64,000 nt of DNA from Agriotes lineatus. Lineage: Eukaryota > Arthropoda > Insecta > Coleoptera > Elateridae. How positions within the stretch are numbered: the stretch's first letter is position 1; the number at the start of each line of letters is the position of its first letter. The notes below the pieces were generated by a model. It worked only from the letters and a program-made list of their open reading frames with translations, searched no databases and was not told the DNA's origin. The stretch spans positions 17,459,200 through 17,523,199 of the forward strand of contig OW679202.1 in NCBI GenBank assembly GCA_940337035.1, given 5' to 3'. Shown here in pieces: positions 56,536-64,000 of this stretch. Position numbers and translations under genes: made by a program.

Positions 56536-56740
56536 TATTTGTAGTATATCAATGTCTATTTCCCAGAGTTCTACCTCGTAGGCACTAATATAAAGGTTAC
56601 TTTTATTTCAACCTCAGATTCTGTGGAAATAAAAAACGGGAATGAATATGAAACATTTATTGTGTATAAAGTGTAAGTACATCTCTCAGCTACATTTCTA
56701 CATGATCCACATTTCCATGAAAGCACTTATCGTATTGAGG
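56536..56740. other. No identifiable feature
   Basis: Nothing recognised. Confidence 0.35.
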
Positions 56741-56744
56741 CATG

Positions 56745-57132
56745 AGTTTTTCCATGTCCTCCTCAAAGAAGGTTGCCGCCTAGTCACTCACCCAACCGTT
56801 CATCTTGGTTTTCAGCTTCTTCATTAAGGTTTATGCAGAATTCTCATTTTCTGCTGCGTTATGCCCTTCATCGTAAAGCCTTCAGCCAGAAGAAAGCACT
56901 TTAAGGCTTACTACGCGCGCCAAGTGTGAACTGCGTGCCGTAAGCCGTAATTCACTTTGTTCTGGCTGAAGACAACGATTCTGAAAGGCATAATCCAGTC
57001 AAAATTCATCGTGTGTTGAGTACAATATGAGCGATGTGTGCGAGAATAATGCAGACAGTTTAAAGAAGAAGCTGAAAACCGACGTGAACGGTTGGTTGAG
57101 TGATCAGGCGGTAATCTTCTTTGAGGGGGAAT
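56745..57132. repeat. Large imperfect inverted repeat (about 390 bp) with a short coding-like arm
   Basis: The left arm (CCTCAAAGAAG, CACTCACCCAACCGTTCA, TTTTCAGCTTCTTC, CCTTCAGCCAG) pairs in order with the right arm (CTGGCTGAAG, GAAGAAGCTGAAAA, GTGAACGGTTGGTTGAGTG, CTTCTTTGAGG). The right arm contains an open frame from an ATG at about 57027 to a TAG, 35 codons with KKKLKTDVNGWL, without a known domain. Confidence 0.65.
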
Positions 57133-57224
57133 AGGAAATCTGGTGCCACACTATGATAAGTGTCTTCAGCGAAAGGGCGATTATGCGAACATGTAGCTGA
57201 TAATTGTGCTTACATTTTTATACA

Positions 57225-57475
57225 ATAACTGTTTTAGTTTAGTTTTTATTCCTACTGAATCGGAGGTTGAGAAAAGTAGCCCTCGTACATTCTATGATCG
57301 TTTTGAAAATTATAATTTTTGTCGTTTTTGTTATTGATGTATTCCACAATACCCTATTTAATTGTCTTGTCTGGATTTTGTGTTTGATCATTTCATCACT
57401 TCTTTCATCGTCGGTTATTTTTACGCCTAAGTATACTCGTATCACTTCGAGTTCGTTATTGTCTCCACATGTAAT
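57225..57475 (-). pseudogene. LINE reverse transcriptase thumb fragment
   Basis: The minus strand gives VIRVYLGVKITDDERSDEMI, then IQTRQLNRVLWN, TKTTKIIIFKTII and FSRNKN. YLGV-x-I-x-x-x-GRSDEEI followed by a KTK-x-I-K-T-I helix is the segment after the palm in insect endonuclease-reverse transcriptases. A 68-codon stretch is open. The rest of the element is missing. Confidence 0.7.
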
Positions 57476-57479
57476 TTTA

Positions 57480-58358
57480 AATCTTCACCTACACCACCTA
57501 GTACCAGGTAAAACCTAATTCTCCATGTAAAAGTAAAAAAGTAGAAAGTGATTATAAAACACAAAATATAGTCGGTAGTGGCATATACATAAGTCAGAAT
57601 ATGTTTCCACTTGGTTAACAATGTATTTTACCATATACATTTTTAGTCAAATATTCAATTTAGTAGAATTTAGTAGAAAACTTATCTTTATATTAATCGT
57701 TCTTATAATTTAATTTTATTGAATTACAACCACAAATAAGATTACGATAATTAGTGCAATTGTATTCAAGGTGAATTTTTTCAAAGTATATTATTTCAAC
57801 GAGTGTTCACTGTTGAATATACCATGTATTAAAAAAGAAATTACATAAAGGTTGGCCATGGAAAATAAAAGTAATGTGAACAGCAAGCTCTAAAATTCGT
57901 TAATGCAATCACTCTTGTTGTTGTTGTCATAAGTTTATATTGAAAATTCAGTTAAGCTACAATTATAATGGTTTTTACAACGGAACACAAAAATGCATGA
58001 TTGAATCTTATTTCATGGCCAACCCTTATCTAATTTTTTTTAACCATGGTAGAACTATTCAAAGAATTACCAAGGGAAATAATCCACTGTATGATTGTAG
58101 TGCAGATTTACACTTTATGTGATATGGCGATGGTAAAAAACTCTAGATCAAAAATATAAATTTTTGTTTTAGTTTACTGATATTATAACAAACATTTGAA
58201 CCACTTAGATGGTAAAAGAAACCGATACTCCAGTGGTTCGCACACCCATTTAAACGTATCAGGCTTTGTATTTTAGTATCTCAATTAATTCCGTCGAACT
58301 TTAGCTAGTTAATTATATTTGTAACAAGATGGAAGTTAAAATTCTATATTAATATGTA
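57480..58358. other. AT-rich stretch without identifiable feature
   Basis: Nothing recognised. Confidence 0.4.
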
Positions 58359-58360
58359 TA

Positions 58361-58759
58361 TGTTACCGTAAATACCCGAAATCAGTAGGAACCCGTTTTT
58401 ACTAGTAAATACGCGAAGCATCTAAGAGCATCAGAAACAACGCATTTTTACTAGTGAGAACCCGTTCTTACTTAGGCAGTTAGATAAATGCCGAATAAAA
58501 TTATTATATCGGCTTTTTACTGCACTTTTCAGTTAAAATCCGTTCTTACTAAATATATCAGTATATCAGTAAATATCCGAATTTGAAATAAAAATGTCAA
58601 ATATATAAAAGAAACATTTTATTATTGATATCTTACGTATCATCATATAATGAAGCAGTTGCTTCATTTTAAAATTAAAAAAGCGGATACTTAGTTTCTA
58701 GTTACAGTTAGTTTCTAGTAAAAACGGGTTCTTACTGATTTCGGGTATTTACGGTAACA
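58361..58759. mobile_element. TA-flanked MITE (399 bp)
   Basis: The ends TGTTACCGTAAATACCCGAA and its inverted complement continue inward through AATCAGTA and AACCCGTTTTTACTAG for about 45 bp. TA lies outside both ends (58359-58360, 58760-58761). Internally, units like AACCCGTTCTTACT and TCAGTAAATA recur several times. It has no gene. Confidence 0.85.
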
Positions 58760-58773
58760 TATATAAATAATAG
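58759..58773. repeat. Left target-site duplication of SINE 2
   Basis: ATATATAAATAATAG, identical to 59050-59064. Its first base is the last base of the MITE. Confidence 0.9.
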
Positions 58774-59049
58774 CCACCTCGGTGGTTGAGTGGGCTTGTT
58801 GTCTGCTTAGCAACCAAGTGGACATGGGTTCAAATCTGGCCGTAACCGATAATTTTCTCGGAGCGACAGTGGATTTGAACTCATTAGTTAAGTTAGATGG
58901 TAGTTGTTGTGTGTGTGGTATGTTTGCATGCGGGGAAGCGTAATGTAAGTCGCGTGAGGCGCATTACCTCCGTTGCACTTCCCGCGAGGTATGAATGGTC
59001 CTCGACACCGAAAGGTAAAAGAGGTTATAGATTATGAATGAATGAATGA
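58774..59049 (+). mobile_element. tRNA-derived SINE 2 (276 bp)
   Basis: The head has a box A-like TGGTTGAGTGGG and a box B-like GGGTTCAAATC about 50 nt apart, the spacing of a tRNA gene. A body with GGGGAAGCGTAATG and its partner CATTACC-TTCCCGC follows, then a tail of GAAT repeats. A perfect 15-bp direct repeat flanks it. Its body differs from SINE 1, so it is a separate family. Confidence 0.9.
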
Positions 59050-59064
59050 ATATATAAATAATAG
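59050..59064. repeat. Right target-site duplication of SINE 2
   Basis: ATATATAAATAATAG, identical to 58759-58773. Confidence 0.9.
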
Positions 59065-61090
59065 TCTGTTAATATGTACGCAGACGTTATTTATAAGACT
59101 TTGTGTATAGTTCTGTTTAAATGCAGTTTTATGTTAAAAGCATTTATTAAATTAATACAAAGGATTGACATACAAAGAAAATGAGTCTATGTTTCGCTCA
59201 AGTTAATAGTTTAAACACTATTTTTTGTTAAACAGTATGGCTATAATTAAATCCTGCCTCAACAAATCTATTTCCGGCGTCCATCATTTAAAAATCTTTA
59301 ATACTTCAATACTGTTAGTCGTCGAATAACGTGCAAGCTATGTCACTTTAAATAAGTGACCTTGCTTAGATTTTAATATTGGTATACAAAATATAGAGGT
59401 TCTACACGTAGTTAACTACTGACAGTTAGCTTACTACCACAAAAGTTATTTATGAAATTGCTCACTCACTGAAAAAGCGCTTGCATTTCCTACAAATGTG
59501 TATGTTTATATTGACTGATGGCACTAATGTATTCAATCCTTCCCACCGTCCAGAAATAATGATAATTACGAAATCAATTCTTGTGAATGAGCTATTCCGT
59601 GACCGTTGAGAACAAACTAGCGCTAGATGTTAAATCACGCTAGTATACCTTGTAAAGTTATAAAGCGTCCATGTAAGTTATAAAATTCTCACTCTTGTCC
59701 CAGACACTATCACTCGGATTTACTTAAATCCTAAATCATGTGTGCATACGCGCAGAGAGAGCATAATGCCGGAGAATTCTTCATGCTTTTCAAATTAAAA
59801 ATAAAAAATTGTTATTAATATCGTTTAAAGTCAAGCACACATTCTTAACATTTTAAACACATGAAAAAATGTCTAGAATGAGACAGGTAAAAATGAAAAA
59901 ACAAGTTACTTCATAAATATTCAAATTCAACCCACTATAAATCTGAAAGTAAAAATATGCGGCTATTAAAAAAGACAACATATTAATTCGATAAATATAT
60001 TTTTAATATTTCGTGAAAACATATAATACACGGCAGTATACATATACATACAGTTATCATACAATAGCTTTTTACATTTCTTATATTAAAATTTTATATC
60101 ACACAGTGTATAATAACAGATCAGTGCTAGTCTCTTGTAGTTGTCGAACGCGTTTGTCGACGTCGCCAGGCAGCACGTTTTAGTGCATAATTTAAAGACA
60201 ACTGCATGCCGATTGTTCAATTGCAATTTGAGAACCGGTGAATAAATAGTACCTCGTGGACAGAGCAACAAAAAAGTATGAAATACGGTGGCATTAACAC
60301 TAACAGATATTTCGAAGTATTTATTTTGGATAACACTGTCCAAGGTGTTTCTCACAAGATTGTATTATTAATGAACCAAAACAGGCAACAACTTGGCTCA
60401 TTTTTAATCATAAAAACCAACAGCCATAACTTATTTATCATAATAATTTGTGAACGCCGTGGTTGACAAGTCTCGTTTGTATCTACGTTTTTTCTAGTTT
60501 ATTTTTGTTGGAAAATATTAGCTTTTATAATTATATTCGTATAGCCTCGATCGCTTGACGCTTTGATTCGGTATTAGGAGTTCGCTGCAAAAAAACTAGC
60601 GTAGGAATAGCTTTAAAATAAATATTTACAATATTAAATATATTATCACTATTTTAAACTTAAACTTAATCGTCATCGTCGTCATTACAGTCAATAATAC
60701 AGAGATCCCTGATAGTTAGTTTACAATGTACTTAAAACGAGTTTGTACAACATATATTACAGGAAACGAGTAGTCACAGAGGCACAAATGAACGATTGAT
60801 GTTAGTAGATAGTAGTTTATAGATTCAAATAGTGGTGGAATGTTCACACTTGCATTGACTTTCAATTTTATTATTTCATGGTAAGAGATTAAATCGATCG
60901 TTGCAAGTTTTATACGCTTTATAGATAATAATCTTCATATTATAAATGTGCGAAAGCATAACATGCAGGCTTAAACAGTTATAAATTTCAACGTTACTGC
61001 CATATTACTACATGTTGCGTTATACTGTAAGTAATCACAATAACAAAAAGCTGCTGAACTTGTTTTTTTTTCTTGGAAATTTTGAAAATG
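59065..61090. other. Repeat-poor AT-rich DNA downstream of the Zic gene
   Basis: No mobile element recognised. On the minus strand an 89-codon open frame (60086-60355) lacks known motifs. It may contain distal 3' UTR or regulatory DNA, but nothing in the sequence proves it. Confidence 0.35.
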
Positions 61091-61372
61091 CAGATGATTT
61101 CGGAGGCCTTCACGGCCATTGTCATTAAGTAACAAACGACTTCCGGGATTGGACCGTGCCATTATTGAGATAGAAGAACTCAACGTTTCGCCCACTTTCG
61201 TAAGGGGTTTATTAGGAGAAAAAGGAAATCCAACTCCACGTGTAAACCACGCCAGAGGCGAAACTTTTCTCTGAGAAGAGTTACCGCGCTCTTTTGATTT
61301 TCTTCCTCATGACGCTCCTTACGAAAGTGGGCGAAAAGTTGAGTTCTTCGACCTCAATAATGACACGGTCCA
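61091..61372. mobile_element. Foldback element, copy 2 (opposite orientation)
   Basis: It starts CAGATGATTTCGGAG, the inverted form of the end of copy 1, and ends TGACACGGTCC. The arms TTCGCCCACTTTCGTAAGG and CCTTACGAAAGTGGGCGAA pair almost perfectly, as do TGGACCGTG-CATTATTGAG and CTCAATAATGACACGGTCC. The loop is the reverse of that in copy 1. Confidence 0.8.
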
Positions 61373-63017
61373 AGACACTTATTTAACTCACCTTTCATTC
61401 ATAATCAATAATTTAAAAAATTCATAACGCAAATAGATACTACTATTGCACAAGGCTTGTGCAAGGTTGCAACAGTCCTCGTAAAAATGTTTCATTTAAT
61501 TTCTTATAATTTCTTTTCCTTTTCAAATTTTGAAAAATATTTAACGTGCAAATAGTCTTTTGTGGGTATAAATATACAATTAAAAAATTGTTGCATTAAG
61601 AAATTATAAAAAAATATTTAATTTTAATTTCTACTTGTGAAAGCAATGTGTGTTGCCTATTCGATGAGTTAAAAGACCAAAAAAATAAAATCTAGGCATT
61701 ATATATAATGATTATTAATTTTTACTTTGCCCTGACCTTCCAGTTTGATCACTACTTTCAATATCTATTTATCCAAAAGTTTTGCTGTATTTAATTCATT
61801 GCAAAAACGTTTCTACCTTGTGGCATTGATTATTATTACATATAAGGAAAACAGTTGAAAGTTGTGGGTACATTAATTTTCAAGTCAAGAATAGTTTCAC
61901 GAAAGCTGACTGAGTTGAAGATCTGGAATAAAGAATTATAAAAAGTTGTTTGTAAATGCTATAGCATAATTTTCAAGTTTGTTTGCTTTCCCGTTTGGAC
62001 ATTATCAAAATACCAGTATGTTGCTTATAGGTAATATACAGGTGTTACAGACCACGTCTATCAGCAATTTTTAGCAAACACAATTAGAAAATGTGGTATG
62101 AAAAACATAAGTAAGCTAACGTCTACCAGATTATACCAAAAGTAGAGCAAGTTGAATCAAGGTAATCTTGATTGTGTAGAGTTCGTCAACACAAACACTT
62201 GTACTTATTTTAAATGGTTATGGCTAAAAGCAAATAATTGTGCAATTGCAAAAACTGCATTGGAAAAATATCATTTACATAAAGCTTGATAAATAACAAA
62301 AGAAATAATTTGATTGTGACTGATTTGTGATCTGTTACACATTGTGAAAGCTTGGAATAACTAGGTAAAATTGTCAAACTAAGGATCATGATTACATTCA
62401 ATATTTTCAAAAAACATCATCAGAATCAGCCTTTGTGTTCATATGCGACCTCCTGAGGAGCATGGTCTGCTTATGTTTACAGCTATTAAAGTGATAGATT
62501 TAACCCATACTTGGTTACCAACGCCCAGTGTGATAATTTCCTAGAGGTATTTTATGTGATCAAACGTGTGGGAATTATTCCAACTGGATGTTATTAGAAA
62601 ATCGCGAAAGCATAACAAATTCCGAATTAAATTATGTATTGAGAGTGGTGAGCAGTTGGAGGTCTATTGCAGCTTTGGAAACTAATAAGGTTGAGAAGCG
62701 GATATACCTTCACGTTGACCATTATGGTTAAACTGTAAGAATATATGTAGACAGGATAATTTCTGTAAGAGTTTTAGAGTAAGTAGAGAGATGTGCTTCT
62801 ACCACTATTTGTATCTATAATAATTGTTAAGCGTACAAATGCAGATGCACAGATACACCTCTTCAGTTTAAATAGTTGCGATTATTGCGAAGCTGTCACG
62901 AACTTCCTTTAGCTGCACAGTTGTGCCAAACTTACTTAATAGTTACATTTTTTAAGTCCAAACATTGCACGGCTCCCAGGAGCGCCTCCTGGTGAATAAT
63001 TATAAACATGTCCATCG
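61373..63017 (-). other. Presumed 3' UTR and downstream region of the Zic gene
   Basis: AT-rich DNA after the stop codon at 63018-63020. Near the stop no convincing minus-strand AATAAA was found, so the polyadenylation site cannot be placed. No repeats recognised. Confidence 0.3.
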
Positions 63018-63424
63018 TTAATAGGCGGTCGCCGCACCGGGATGCACATGTCCGAAATGTCCTAAGCCTCCGAGTGGGTCCGGAGGGGTTGGCGTGGGCT
63101 GACAAACATACCACTCACTAAGGGCAGTACTACACGGCACTTGAGGTCCGATCTGAGGGCTAGCGGCCACCGAAATGCTGCCCGCAGAAGAGGAGTTCGA
63201 TTCTTCCCCGTCGCTGTCGTAGTGAGGCGGCGATCGCCCCGAGCAGCCGTGCACCTTCATGTGCTTTCGAAGGGACGAAGGGTGGGTGTAGGATTTGTCA
63301 CAGCCGGCCACCCTGCAGTTATAGGGCTTGTCCGACGTGTGGACGTGGGAGTGTTTCTTCCTGTCCGAGGAATTCGCAAAGCGTCGGTCACAGCCTTCGT
63401 ACTCGCATTTGAACGGTTTCTCTC
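63018..63424 (-). CDS. opa: Odd-paired/Zic transcription factor, last coding exon
   Basis: On the minus strand a pyrimidine-rich tract and CAG (63427-63425) form a splice acceptor. The exon begins inside the Gly codon of the TGEKPF linker, a phase-1 junction. It encodes zinc finger 4 (C-x4-C-x12-H-x3-H, with CDRRFANSSDRKKH), the TSDKPY linker and finger 5 (CDKSYTHPSSLRKHMKVH), the highly conserved end of the Zic five-finger array. Then come a Ser/Asp/Glu-rich stretch, a conserved-looking SEWYVCQP motif and a Pro/Gly/His-rich tail, with TAA at 63018-63020. Fingers 1-3 and the N-terminus must lie on earlier exons beyond the right edge. The family binds GC-rich DNA in the nucleus and, in insects, controls segment pairing and head development. 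The exon is much more GC-rich than its surroundings. Length after the fingers is about 75 residues, shorter than in Drosophila. Confidence 0.93.
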
Positions 63425-64000
63425 CTGTAAACAAGAAAGGTTTCGATTAGGGGGTGTTCTCATTGTAACTGTAGAAGATAATATTATCGGTCATTTGTTT
63501 TGAAATATATAGTACACAAGCGTGAATAAATGATGCTTTGAAGGAAGTACTAATAGATTTGCCGTTTTTTCCCTACCCATTACGATTTTAGAGAAAAAAA
63601 GACATGTAACTTTTTTTTCAATATGCCATAACTGTCTCGTATTTTTTTTTTATTTGTTTGCAAGTTGGAAGTATTGGATATAAACGATTTTATGTTTGTG
63701 ATTAAAACTTGTAAGTACATGTACACTACAAGCAGACCTCTTGGGGTTTAAAGTTGGAGTTCTCCAAAGATCTGTTTAAACCTCATATCTGTTTGACCTT
63801 AACTGTACCTCTGAGTATACTGAGTATACCCACATTAAAATATAACAGGCCAATACATATGATTAGTATACGGAAGCAATCTAGCATCAATGAAACCATT
63901 AGAAGTGTTTGCTTATTCCAAAGTTAAAAAGATAAATTAATATCTTCTACTATGCTGCACCAGCATGTTCATGATAGATCAGTCTGGTTCTTGAAATGAG
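63425..64000 (-). other. Intron of the Zic gene (3' part)
   Basis: AT-rich, without coding motifs. It ends at the acceptor CCTTTCTTGTTTACAG (coding strand) next to 63424. The matching donor is outside the window. Confidence 0.8.

Noticed and set aside
55655..61372. The loop of the foldback at 55.7 kb is inverted relative to the copy at 61.1 kb, which at first looked like site-specific loop inversion.
   Set aside because: The asymmetric longer outer arm is also on the opposite side, so the two copies are simply inserted in opposite orientations.
1..64000. CRISPR arrays, operons or bacterial-type ribosome binding sites.
   Set aside because: No regularly spaced repeats with unique spacers. The gene structure, splice sites, SINEs and LINEs are those of an animal nuclear genome.

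Overview
Animal nuclear DNA, almost certainly from an insect; a beetle or similarly repeat-rich lineage is my inference from the mobile-element families, not proven. The window is AT-rich and intron-like. Only one host exon is supported: at the far right (63018-63424, minus strand) lies the last coding exon of an odd-paired/Zic transcription factor gene, whose remaining exons lie beyond the right end. Everything else I can identify is mobile-element debris in the region 3' of that gene.

Layout. 1-480: broken IS630/Tc1/mariner-type transposase. 2.2-4.1 kb: two adjacent non-autonomous DNA transposons, one hAT-like with a perfect 8-bp target duplication and a nested palindrome, one Harbinger-like with a MADF-like exon. 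5.4-6.3 kb: Jockey LINE remnant. 6.8-7.2 kb: a MITE built from repeated AATAGACCGAA units. 7.3-9.4 kb: an eroded Polinton/adintovirus-like block with two capsid-like fragments, an adenain-like protease and a small basic protein on the minus strand, and the tail of a packaging ATPase on the plus strand. 9.4-14.4 kb: an almost complete non-LTR retrotransposon (ORF1, then ORF2 with endonuclease, reverse transcriptase and RNase H), minus strand, broken by small indels. 15-36 kb: mostly unassigned AT-rich DNA with LINE fragments, foldback hairpins, a tRNA-like sequence and copies of an unidentified dispersed repeat. 36-43 kb: hairpins, a 586-bp MITE, another copy of that repeat and a mariner transposase pseudogene. 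43.5-45.6 kb: a 2055-bp pogo/Tigger-like transposon with TA duplications, a Pipsqueak-type HTH and clustered GGCCAAT-type repeats. 46.7-48.0 kb: Jockey LINE fragment interrupted by a tRNA-derived SINE. 48.6-53.5 kb: a third copy of the dispersed repeat and several LINE pieces. 55.5-59.1 kb: hAT-like element with a nested foldback, a large coding-like inverted repeat, a LINE piece, and a MITE with a SINE inserted at its edge. 59-63 kb: few repeats, apart from a second foldback copy at 61.1 kb; this may hold 3' UTR and regulatory DNA of the odd-paired gene.

The most unusual signals are the virus-like block, the many short hairpins of about 75-140 bp, and the three copies of the unnamed 1.6-kb repeat. 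No search could be run. Family names rest on motifs read by eye, and the boundaries of decayed elements are approximate.
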